The position numbers and the translations under genes were made by a program. Below, piece by piece: positions 33,287 through 43,479 of a stretch of 64,000 nucleotides of DNA. The stretch comes from Ursus arctos. Lineage: Eukaryota; Chordata; Mammalia; Carnivora; Ursidae. The notes under the pieces were generated by a model. It was not told the origin of the DNA and made no database searches. It saw nothing but the letters and a program-made list of their open reading frames with translations. The DNA is taken from NCBI RefSeq assembly GCF_023065955.2, contig NW_026622919.1, positions 4,972,501-5,036,500 on the forward strand, given 5' to 3'. Position 1 is the stretch's first letter; each line of letters starts with the position of its first letter.

Positions 33287-33982
33287 TCGAACTGGCTTTC
33301 TTGAAAGCCTAGGTCTCTCACAAATTTAAATTAAATGTTGACAGGAACACGCGGCTTCACGAGAGAAGTTGTCATGTAAATACCCCCAAGTTCACACTTC
33401 CAAACCCTAAGCCTCTTCCCACCAGGCGTGAACCGGGCAGGACTCAAAGCCTGGGCCAAGAATGGAGCTGTTTCCCAATGGGTGGAGCCACGGTTTGTCC
33501 TTTCAAGGGTGCGGCTCACGGTCCTGCACAAATCCCAGTCTCCCCCGCTCCCCGGTCTTTCTGGAACCCCCCGCCCCGCCCAATGTAACGCTCTTCCTCC
33601 TTCTCATCTTTCCTCGGGCTCATGTTGCTAAGTCAATAGATTTAGGGGATTTGAAAGGTGAAGCTACAGCCCTTAGCACTGCACACGATCTTCTGCTTTG
33701 TCCACTCTGTTCCACCCCGTTGCTACAGGGATCAAGAGAGATTAGGAAGCAGGATGGAGGTTCCTGCTAGTGAAGGGAGGCATGAGGTTTACCTAGGAGA
33801 GGATGGTGGCTATGGGGGCTTCTCCCCATGGACGGCCTCACACATCCTGTTGACCTGCACAGAAAGGAAAGGTTCACGTCACACTTGTTTCCCAGGAGGA
33901 AAGTACCCCTTACCACACTTGAGGATTTGTACTTATCCACAAAATGGTTTGCAAATCAGTTCATACTAAAACATGGCAGTCT

Positions 33983-34190
33983 CGGGGCGCCCGGGGGCTC
34001 CGTCGGTGCAGCGTCTGCCTTCGGCTCAGGTCATGATCCCTGGGTCCTGGGATGAGTCCCACGTCGGGCCCCCCGCTCAGTGGGGAGTCTGCTTCTCCCT
34101 CTCCCTCTTCCCACCCAGCCCCACCCCCCCACCCCTGCTCGTGTTCTCCCTCTCTCTTCTTTCAAATAAATAAATAAAATCTTAAAAAAA
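33983..34190 (+). mobile_element. CAN-SINE
   Basis: GGGGCGCCCGGGGGCTCCG start and AAATAAATAAATAAAATCTT tail. Confidence 0.9.
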
Positions 34191-34295
34191 CAAAACCCAA
34201 ACACCATGGCATTCTCTGGATCATCACCGTCTGGGCAGTCACACACAGGGCAGCGGCGTGCTGGCTGCCTGGGGACCGGGAAACCACAGGCTTGC

Positions 34296-34347
34296 TTTGT
34301 CTTTCTTTTCTTTTCTTTTCTTTTCTTTTCTCTTTTCTTTTCTTTTT

Positions 34348-34406
<59 letters not shown>

Positions 34407-34412
34407 CTTTTT
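34296..34412. repeat. (TTTTC)n/(CTTT)n/(CT)n pyrimidine microsatellite
   Basis: About 115 nt almost entirely of C and T on +. Its homogeneous purine/pyrimidine strands could form triplex DNA. Open frames here are artefacts. Confidence 0.95.
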
Positions 34413-34431
34413 GCCATGACCCCCCCTTCAC

Positions 34432-34474
34432 TCACACTCACACACACACACACACACACACTCACACACACACA
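34432..34474. repeat. (CA)n microsatellite
   Basis: Interrupted ACAC run ending at 'aatctcagc'. Only 20 nt from the pyrimidine tract. Confidence 0.95.
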
Positions 34475-36489
34475 ATCTCAGCACATAGCACACGCAGGGT
34501 GATGCATGACAGCTTCCACCATTAGCGGACGGTAAGTGCAGGGAAAAACAAGGCCCGGCATGCCCTCTCACTCCGTGTGGGCACCGCTCCTTCCGAATGA
34601 AAGACAAACTTGGCAGAGCCAAAGCCGTGTCACAGACGGGGAAGTTCTCGCCCCCGGATGCCTCGGACTCATCTAGGGCTGCTTGCCGTCTTGGGGCAGC
34701 CCCAACCTGCAGCGACTGTCGGTATCTCAGAGTTACGGGCCAATGCAATCAGAAAAGTCACTTCAGGTGATACGATTGGGGCCCGAAAGAGAGGCTCCGC
34801 GAAGAGGCATTTGGGGCGAGGGAACAGGGAGGTTTCTGACTCGACCGACGCGATTTCGCCGAGCTGAACATCGTCCACCAGAGCGCGGGGCTGGGTGCAG
34901 ACGCAGGTGAGCTCCCGCTGCGGGCATGGATGAACTTGGAGATACGCGCAGGAGCCCCTTCCCTCTGCCCTCCTGTCTCCCAGCCTCCAGTGGGGCAACG
35001 CGAGGGTCCACGTTCGGGGAACTCTCTCTTCCTTTTAAGTAGCCTGTTCTGGCCCTTGGGAGCTTCTTGGTCCCTGGAACTTCAGAGTGTGGCCGGGAGG
35101 GGCCTCCGTGCCCGGCTTTGCGGAGCCCTTCTCACCTGCAAACCCCGCTCCCTTGCTGTCAGGTCGGAAACCCTTTATCATTTACCCTCAATGCACCTTT
35201 GCGCCGTCTTTTCCGGGGGTCGGCTTCTCCCCGGGATCTCTCCCCCACGCCTGTCGGCTTTATAAGTCACAGCTTAAAAACAGGTGCGTTTTTTGTTTTG
35301 TTTTTGTTTTGTTTTGTTTACCCTGTGTAAATTATTTGGATTTCAACAGAGACTACCTTCTTTTTTCAGATTGTCTAGTGAATTTTTAAATTTAAAAATC
35401 ATGGGTTTGGGGTTTTGTTTTTCATCCCAGAATTTTTTTAAAAGTTGTTTAAAGTTGTTTAAAGCTGTTCTAATTAAACCTCCCGGAAAGGATTCGTGTT
35501 TCCCTGGAGTTCCAGCTCCCATCAGCCCCTCCCTCCCTCGACGGCAGTGGGTGGCACTGGCGGTTCAACCGGACCTTCCTCCCTGGCTTGTGCAATCCTT
35601 CTTCCGAACGAGCCACTCTCCTTTGGCTTGCTTGGAGCTCTGTATTTTCTCAGCGACCAGGCCAGGCGTCGAGGATCTGAGAAGTGAGGTAAGAATAAGT
35701 TTCCACATTTGTGGGCAAGATCTGAACAAACAGCATAGCACAAGCCCTGTCTTGAAGCCCGGGCAGGAAGTGCTCACAGCTCGAGGGGCTCTCAGCAGCT
35801 CTACCCCAGCCCGGCTGCCTGGGAAGCTGCCCTCCAGTCCTTCCAAAATCTGAAGGCTTAAAGGCTCATGATTTTATGGACCAGCAATTGGGGCTGGGGT
35901 CAGCTTCCCTCCGCTCTGGCCCGGGGTGACCCATGCAGGTGCCAACATCCAGGGGCTGGACTGGGGCTGTGGTCTATGATGGCCTCACTCCCTCTGGGAA
36001 GTCCTGGCGGCTCTGGCTCCTGGCTGGGCGTCTCCATCCTCTTCCATGCAGCCTCTCATCCTCGAGGAGGCTAGAGCGAGCTCCTGGACCCGGTGGCAGA
36101 GGACCCAAGAGGACAGAAACAGAAGCAACGAGGTCACCTGAGGCCGATTGTCAGAAGGCACACAACGTCATTTGGGCCACATTCTATTAGCCAAAGAAAG
36201 TCACAAGCCCAATCTGGAGTCAAGGCATGGGAAAATAGACTTGGCCTCTTGCTGGGAGGGGGGTGTGAGTTCTAGGATGGCAGGACCTGTGGCAGCCATC
36301 TCTGCTGGCCCCACGCCTGGTGACACAGGTTCGCACGCCTAACACTGCTCTCACTGTCCAGGGCCTGGTGGGCTGGGCAGACACAAAGCTTCAAGAAGGG
36401 CCTATTCTTTCTCACTGTCTGGCGTCAGTCCCCAGCAGTCCACACAGGGCATGACAGCCCACGTTTGCATGGTGCTTCCTCCATTTCTC

Positions 36490-36665
36490 GAACTGCAGGC
36501 ATATTTAGTGAGTGTAGCAATCTTTATTGGGACTATTGTCATTCCCATGTTACAAATGAGGACACTGAGGCATAAGGAAAAAGTTTAGGGAACTTGTCCC
36601 AGCCCACACAGCAGAACTGAGGTTGTGGCTTTGCAAGCCACCCTCTGGAGCGTTCTACTCCATCA
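36490..36665 (-). repeat. MIR fragment
   Basis: 'tgttacaaatgaggacactgag' and 'cacacagcagaactgaggtt' match MIR core and 3' part in reverse. Confidence 0.6.
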
Positions 36666-37512
36666 CCTTCTGAAGGTCTGTGTCCCAGGCACGCAGAGTA
36701 TCCTCTTCCTTGACACTCCTCCCTCCTTCCTCGCCTAATCCCAGGAATTCTGGAGGATAGGGGCTGGAGCACACATCCCTGCCTCTCTCTCCCCAGCTAC
36801 ACTCTGAAGTCACAGAGCAGCCAGGGAGGCCAGCAGGTGGAGGCTTGGCGAGGACATCCGAACCCCAGGGTTCGCTGGGGAAGGAAGCAGCTAAGCATTG
36901 GGCTGGTTTCAGGGCTGAGGTGCCGACCGTCACCAGGGACCAGCAGCAGAGAGAACTTGACTGATCTTGCACTCTGGGAGAAAGTGCAGCCCACAGGGCT
37001 TCCCCAAGAGGACTCAGCTGGGGGGCGGGGGGTGATGGAGCAGGCATGCGCAGTTTCAAGGTACTGACTAAAGGCCACAGGTTCCCACTTCCCTCACCAC
37101 GCACCTCCGTAAACACACACAATTTCAACATATTCTCATGTACTGAGCCCAGCTAACAGAGGGCACGCTCACAACGAATACAGCGAAGTCATGTTGCTAG
37201 GCAGCTGAGACGGTGGCCAAATCTTGCCGCTGGAACTGTCCTTTAGGAACAACTGTGTCTCGGCTACCAGGTATTTGCCAACACTCCCGTGGACTTTTAT
37301 ATTAATCACATCAGCAGCTAGCTGAGTGCAAGGGGAATTTGGGAGGACAAGATGGGAGGCAGGGAGGTGAATTAGAAGACAATTATAATCCATATGGCTA
37401 TTGGCCACTTACAATCGAGGTGGAAAAATTAGTGCGGATTTGCAAAATATTCAGCATCAAGATGGCAAATGGGTTTGATATGGATTCCAAACTAATAAAA
37501 AAGATTCACTGC

Positions 37513-37709
37513 AGGGGCGCCTGGCTGGCTCAGTCGGTGAAGCGTCTGCCTTGGGCTCAGGTCATGATCTCGGGGTCCTGGGATGGAGCCCCATGGCAAG
37601 CTGCCGGCTCAGTGGGGAGCCTGCTTCTCCTTCTCCCTCTGCCCCTCCCCCACAACTCATGTTTTTGCTTGCTCTGCTCTGTCTCTCAAATTAAAAAAAA
37701 ATTTCTTAA
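37513..37709 (+). mobile_element. CAN-SINE
   Basis: GGGGCGCCTGGCTGGCTCAG start and A-rich tail. Confidence 0.9.
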
Positions 37710-37777
37710 AAGTCACTGTGAACAGTTTTAAGCATCACAGACAGAAAAATAATCACCATGATCTATTTTGAAATAGT

Positions 37778-37842
37778 TAAAATAATTTTTTAATTAAATT
37801 AAAATTAAATAAATTAAATTAAAATTAAATAAATACAATATT
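37778..37842. repeat. AT-rich (TTAAAATTAAATAAA)n repeat
   Basis: Imperfect tandem AT-rich repeat. Confidence 0.75.
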
Positions 37843-37874
37843 ATGGCAGCACAATGAAGAATAACGATAAAATG

Positions 37875-37983
37875 GGGCACCTGGCTGGCTCAGTCTGTAC
37901 GGCATCCGAGTCTTGATCCCAAGGTCATGAGTTCAAGCTCCACTTTGGACGTGGAGCCTACTTAAAAAAAAAAAAAAAAAAAG
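37875..37983 (+). mobile_element. Short tRNA-type CAN-SINE
   Basis: 'ggggcacctggctggctcag', 'gagtcttgatcccaaggtca', and an A18 tail. Confidence 0.8.
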
Positions 37984-38767
37984 ATGAATGTTTAAAAAAA
38001 AAGATTAATGACAAAATCATTTTAAGTTCTGTAATTTTCACATTTTGGTTTCCTATTGTTACCAAGACCAATTATAATTGCACAAAATTTTATCAGTTGC
38101 ACTGTGTGATACAAGTGGGTAAATTAGCTATTGTTAAAACTGATTTCTCATTTCATATAAAATAACATTTTTTTTCAAGAAATTGACATTTTCAAGAGGT
38201 TGAAAAAAAAAACCTTCTCATTAATGGGTCTATAGAAAAATATTAAAAAAGAAATCTTTTAACTCTTGAAAAGCATTAGGCTCTAATTGTTTGAGTCACA
38301 AATGCTAATCCACAGTCTGACTGATCCGGAACATCCCAGCTGATTCAAAATGCGGCCATCAAATGGGCTTTCTTTTTGAGAGCTTGGTCCCACTCAGCTT
38401 CAAGTCAGTGCCTCCGTTTGTCTTTTTATAAATTCTTGAAATACAACTGGGACAATTTTCATCATGGCTTTTTTTTTTTCATAAAACAGTTAATCATCTC
38501 AAAGTGCTTTTGATTGAAATGACAAAACCAGCCTCTGATACGTAATTAGAATATCTAATAAATTTTGATTAGAAACTTGCTTGAAATTCATGCCACTTCA
38601 GAGACTGAAAAAATAAAAATTGATTTTAGTAAAAACATATTTTTACAAAGATGCTTACACAGGATTGTTTCAGAACACAGAGTACTTAACGTTTTGAGGT
38701 GTTCTGGTTTTATAAAGCCATAATCCATCCACATCTTAAGTGTAAAGTATGTAAATACACTTTTCAA

Positions 38768-38944
38768 GATTTTTTCAAGATTTTTATTTCTTTGTCAGAG
38801 AGAGAGTGAGCGCACACAAGCAGGGGGAGAAGCAGACTCCCTGCTGAGCAAGGAGCCCAATTTGGGACTTGATCCCAGGACCCTGGGATCAGTGACCTGA
38901 GCCAAAGGCAGACGCTTCACCAACTGAACCACCCAGGCGTCCCT
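38768..38944 (-). mobile_element. CAN-SINE
   Basis: Reverse element ending GGCGTCCC on +. Confidence 0.85.
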
Positions 38945-39037
38945 ACTTTCCAAATTTTAATTCAACTTAATGATGACCTTGTGTCTCTAAAAAAAACTAA
39001 GGATATTTCACATGTAGACAAAAGAAAAAAAATAACA

Positions 39038-39400
39038 TCTTATTTTTGAAAATTTCAAACATACACAAAAGTAGAAGAGTATAAGGAACTCCCACTGCAC
39101 AGCTCATATGAGTAAAAATCAATGTAATTATTAATATAATTATCAACTCACAGCCAATCCTCATCATCTGCAGCCCCCATGCCCTCCTCACTTACAGCTC
39201 AGATTGGATTATTTTAAGCAAGTCTCAGGCACCACTGTTCATATGAACTGCGACTATTTCAGTGTGTTTTACTAACAGGTAAGAACTCTTTAAAAATCAC
39301 CACAATACTATTATCACATCTAAAAAAGTGAACAATTCCTTAGACTCACCAAATATCCAGTTTGTATTTCAAATTTCTTTGAATCAACAATAGAATTTTA
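39038..39400. repeat. Old LINE-like repeat
   Basis: 'tttcaaacatacacaaaagtag' and 'accacaatactattatcaca' recur in ancient mammalian L1 sequence. Class uncertain. Confidence 0.4.
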
Positions 39401-39451
39401 AGATAACAAATCAACGATGAAGCCAACATTAAGTCAAAAAGCATTGCAAGA

Positions 39452-39643
39452 GGGGTGTGTGGGTGTCGCAGTGAAGCGTGATCTCGTGTTCAGGTCGTGA
39501 TCTCGGGGTGGTGAGATGGAGCCCCATGTCCGGCTCCGTGCTCAGCGTGGAGTCTGCTTGAGAGTCTCTCCCTCTCCCTTGGCCCCTCCCACTCCTTCTC
39601 TCTCTCTCTCTCTCAAATAAATAAATAAATCCTTTCAAAAAAT
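39452..39643 (+). mobile_element. CAN-SINE
   Basis: Diverged start (GGGTGTGTGGGTGTCGCAG), CT-rich body, (AAAT)n tail. Flanked by GCATTGCAAGA / TCATTGCAAGA. Confidence 0.85.
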
Positions 39644-39761
39644 CATTGCAAGATTCAAGTCACATATAGACTGAAAGTGAGAGATGGAAAAGCATTTGCC
39701 ATGAAATGGAAATGAGAAAAAGAAGTCAGGCTAGAAATACTTAGGTTGGACAAAATACTTC

Positions 39762-39955
39762 TTTTTTTTTAAGGTTTTATTTATTTATTTGATAGAGAGA
39801 GAGAGCACAAGCAGGGGGAGCGGCAGGCAGAGGGAGAGGGAGAAGCAGGCTCCCCGCCGAGCAGGGAGCCCCAGGCAGGGCTCGATCCCAGCACCCTGGG
39901 ATCATGACCTGAGCCGAAGGCAGACGCTTCACTGACTAAGGCGCCCAGGTGCCCC
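39762..39955 (-). mobile_element. CAN-SINE in L1
   Basis: Reverse element. T-run, TTTATTTATTTATTTGATAG, end GGTGCCCC. Flanked by ACAAAAT-like sequence. Confidence 0.9.
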
Positions 39956-39987
39956 TCAGACAAAATGGACTTTAAACAGACTGTATT

Positions 39988-40195
39988 GGGGCGCCTGGGC
40001 GGCTCTGTCGGTTGGGCATCCAAATTTTGGTTTTGGCTCAGGTCATGTTTTCAGTGTCCTGGGAGTGAGCCCCATGTCCGGCTCTGCACTCAGCCGGGAG
40101 TCTGCTAGAGATTCTCTCTCCCTCTCCCTCTGCTTCTCCCCCTGCTCGCACGTGCTCTCTAAAATGGATAAATAAATCTTTAAAAAAAATAAAAA
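39988..40195 (+). mobile_element. CAN-SINE in L1
   Basis: GGGGCGCCTGGGCGGCTCTG start and AAATAAATC A-tail. Confidence 0.88.
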
Positions 40196-40311
40196 CAAAT
40201 ATAACAAAGACTATAACAAGAGACAAAGAAGGACCTTATATAACAAAGAAGGGATCGACCCAGCAAGAGGATGTAACGATTGCATAAACCATCGTAAGAG
40301 CCTGACTTCCG

Positions 40312-40431
40312 GGGTGCCTGGCTAAGTCCATAGAGCATGCAACTCTTGATCTTGGGGTCATGAGTTCAAGCCCTACATTTGGCCTAGAGCTTACTTAAAA
40401 GAAGAAGAAGAAGGAGAAGGAGAAGAAGGAT
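40312..40431 (+). mobile_element. Short tRNA-type CAN-SINE
   Basis: 'ggggtgcctggctaagtcc', 'aactcttgatcttggggtca', ending in a (GAA)n tail. Confidence 0.8.
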
Positions 40432-41589
40432 TTCAGTATGACAATATGAGGAACTGCGCAGACCCAGTCTCCGGTACGGGTAAAATGTATGAAAAGACAA
40501 CCATTTACGGTATCTAGAAGTGGTCCTAAGGGCATCCACAAGTGAAGAAACATCTATTCAGGAAAATCCACTACAATTCTAGAAGCGCATGTGGTATTTG
40601 AGCCCAAACTGTTCCCTCTGTCCCTACCGTCACTCCAGATTGGTGCAGCCAAGAACACAGGGCCCCTCTCCCCTCAGCTCCGTGTCAGAGGGTTTCTTCC
40701 AGGGAGGAACGGGACATCAGCATCCTGCACCAGCCCCCTGCTGCTGAGGCTAAGTTCTGGGCGAGTGTGGCCAAGAGGTGGGGACTCCCTTCTTCTGTTC
40801 CACCCCCACTCGTGGAAATGGAGACTCTGCTTTGAGCGTGATGTCATGTTGAGCGTGGCGGTCCCCTGCCCTGGCTTGTGAAGGTGGCGGTTTCACACCA
40901 GGAGAGGCAAGCTGCCTCCCATCCTTCACATGTTCAACGCCTAAATGTGTCACTCAGAGAGAAGCACACCATTGTCCCCACCCCAGCTCCCGAGCCCTGG
41001 CTCAGAGATTTGGCGGGGGGACAGAAGCAGGCTATACCATACAGAGGTCCTCATTTCTTCCCAAAGGAACTGACTTTCTCTGCAAAGAGGGTGGAGAAGC
41101 TCAAGCCCAAGGGCGCTCTCAGAAACAGTGCAGGTTGTGTGAAAGGGAACTAACCGGGAGGAGACTGGTAGATGTGATGAAGGTACCCGTTCAGGTGTAA
41201 GCCTGCTGGTTTGCAGGACAGCACCAGGGAGAGCGACGCCTGAATAGGTACCCTAGCCTCAGATGCCACTCCTCTGGAGGAGCGGGAGTCTATCGAGCAA
41301 CTTCTGCCCCAGGGCGTTATTGTAAACCATAGAGCCATCGTCGGATGGCAACGCATGGAGCTTAACAGCTGGATATGGTCAGGGAAAGCCGTGTAGCGAA
41401 CTCAGCCCAGGTCGCTGCCAACCTAGGGTGACATACACCCCAAACCACACTTCCCTGCGGGGCAACATCAAAGGTTTAACACTTCATGGGAGTCGGGGGG
41501 CAGGGTGGGGGGAGACTTCACTAAAATACACCAGCCAGTCATTAAATAAGCAAATAAGCCTGAGATGGGGAGTGGGGGTCCGGTGCCCA

Positions 41590-41790
41590 GAGCTGCTACA
41601 ATGTATTATCTAAAATGTTCTGTTTCCAGCAAAAACGTATGAGACAAGCAAAGCAGGAAAACAGGACTCTCCTCTCACACTGGAAAAAGACGGCCGAGGG
41701 GACTGCCTGTGACCGTGGCCGGATGTTAGATTTAACAAAGACCTAAAGTAACTACAAGGACACTGTCAAATTCAAATTCAGAGGGCGATG
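41590..41790 (+). mobile_element. L1 ORF1-region fragment
   Basis: 'tgagacaagcaaagcaggaa' and 'ccggatgttagatttaac' resemble old L1 5' ORF1 sequence. Confidence 0.5.
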
Positions 41791-42534
41791 TAGCAGCATT
41801 AGAATGGAAAACGTCTGTTCCCTCGGGAATGGAGAAGGCCCGTGGTGGCGTCAACGAAGGGACAGTTTCAGGGGTGCGGCAGGTAACCACAGAGACAGCA
41901 TGGACTTTCCCTAGCCAGAGCGGAGCAGGAGGATGGCTGGAGTTAACCAAGGACCAGGAAATGGCAGGTGGAGAGAGCCCGGCTGAAGCTGAACGTGCCG
42001 TGGCACCATTCGACTCTGGAAGGAGATACTCCCGGCAGCTGTCAGCCAGGCCAGGGCGCGGGTAGCAGGGAGGAGGGCACGCCGCACAGACAGATCTCAG
42101 AGCGTGAACCCAGGTGAGGGTTTTGCTGGGCAGAAAGCCAGAAACACAGGGGAATCAGGGTTATGATGAGAGAGTAGCTCAGATGATGACCCCCAGGGGT
42201 CATAATCTTTCCTGCCTGGACAGGAAATAAAGTTTCGGGGCTGACATGCTGGGAGACACACAGGGGCAGAGAGATGGAGGCCGGGTGAAGTTGTAGATGA
42301 GGAATGAGAATGCTGGGTGGACGGATGGGAGGCCTTGGTCCGAGCGGGGTTTTAAAGGCATAGGAAGTAGACTGGAGTCATTAACACAGGGGGTGGGGGC
42401 CAGCTCCCACACAGGAGAGGAACCCCCCCCCCCAACACACACACCTTAAGGCTGGAGTGCAGACAGGTGGAGGCTGGGCTGTGGTGGGAGCCAAGTTTAT
42501 GGGTTTAAAGATGGAAAGTTGGAGAAATGAATAG

Positions 42535-42710
42535 TTGGCATTGAATGACACTTTAGCCCAGATGGACCTAACAGATATATACAGAACATTCCATCCAAAA
42601 ACAGGGGAATACACATTCTTTTCAAGTGCACAGGGCACATTCTCCAGGATAGATCACACGTAAGCCCACAGAACAAGTCTCAGTAAACTTGGAAAGATTG
42701 GAAAAAAAAA
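42535..42710 (+). mobile_element. L1 ORF2 fragment
   Basis: 'tatatacagaacattccatc' and 'acacattcttttcaagtgca' are classic L1 ORF2 segments. Frame is decayed. Confidence 0.7.
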
Positions 42711-43080
42711 AAGAGAGAGAGAAATTATTAGTGATTCCCTTTTTCTCCATGAAGTAGGAGAGGCATTTAGTTAGGGCAAGGGTGGGCATGGGATTCGCAG
42801 GCTCAGAGAGAGGGCTGATGTTTTATTAACCCCTGAAGAAAGGGGGTACGGTGCTGATCAAGGGATAAGTAACATCTACAGGGATTTTGATGAGTAACAC
42901 CCACGAAGATGGAACCGGAAGCCTGGAAACCACTGATTCTGAGTAGTGTCTGTCAGGAGGGTAGCAAGGTGCAGGTCACTCTGCGGCAGTCTTGGCGCGA
43001 AGGGAAGAACCAACCATCCCACCGTGGGAGCCTCCTGGGAGGCCCACAGAGGAGGACGGGAAGGAGCTGAACCTAAATGA

Positions 43081-43350
43081 CCCATCCCGCAGGCCCAGGC
43101 CCCGGCCTCCGGGAAGTCTCGCGGTGGGACACACCCCCAGTTGCTGCACCCAGACTTGCTCGCACAGGTGAAGAACAGGTGAGGGCAGAACGTTCCTGGA
43201 AGGGACCGGCTCCCTCTCATCCTTGAAGTTCCTGACAGCTGGGGGCTGGGGTATTTCACAGGCTTTCGAGGTCTAAGACCCCGGACGCTGCCTGCTGGAG
43301 AGTACACCGTCCCACCTACTGCTCACTCCCTCGAGGGCCCTGCTTCAAGA
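43081..43350 (+). pseudogene. Decayed copy of ST6GALNAC1 exon 7, intron 7 and exon 8
   Basis: Exon 7-like 43093-43178 (acceptor atcccgcag, donor AACAG|GTGAGG), intron-like 43179-43261, and exon 8-like from 43262 (acceptor tatttcacag|GCTTTCGAGGTCTAAGACC). It aligns by eye with 20451-20700: 'ctgcacccagacttg' against 'ctgcaccccgacttc', 'gtgaagaacaggtgag' against 'atgaagaacaggtgag', and 'ggctccctctcatcc' inside the intron. The exon 7 copy is 86 nt instead of 90, so the frame is broken. Because the intron is retained it is a DNA duplicate, not a processed copy. It sits about 760 bp upstream of the ST6GALNAC2 start, same strand. I could not trace the flanking exons. Confidence 0.8.
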
Positions 43351-43479
43351 GCCCAGGGGCCAGAAGTGCCCCGCCCTTCTAGGTGACCCCCTACCTGGTG
43401 ACACCAGAGGCCCTGCCAGACGGTTCAGGTGGTCTTTCTGCCGCTGAGAGCTCCAGGCAGGCCTGGGTTTGTAAACGGA

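Larger units (their letters stand above)
31800..37500. other. Intergenic DNA between repeats
   Basis: Apart from the SINEs, MIR and microsatellites listed, 32.2-32.9, 33.3-34.0 and 34.5-37.5 kb are unique-looking and moderately GC-rich. Open frames on both strands overlap one another and lack splice-supported structure. No gene called. Confidence 0.5.
39644..40300 (+). mobile_element. L1 ORF2 fragment carrying two SINEs
   Basis: Pieces 39644-39760, 39955-39985 and 40196-40300 read in order as L1 ORF2 ('gactgaaagtgagagatgga', 'gacaaaatggactttaaac', 'ggatcgacccagcaagagga'), split by SINEs on opposite strands. Confidence 0.7.

Noticed and set aside
34031..34471. 146-codon - strand frame of Lys/Glu/Arg repeats
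   Set aside because: Translation of a purine microsatellite and a SINE.
34432..34474. CRISPR-like short repeats
   Set aside because: Simple CA microsatellite in a mammalian genome; no repeat-spacer arrangement.
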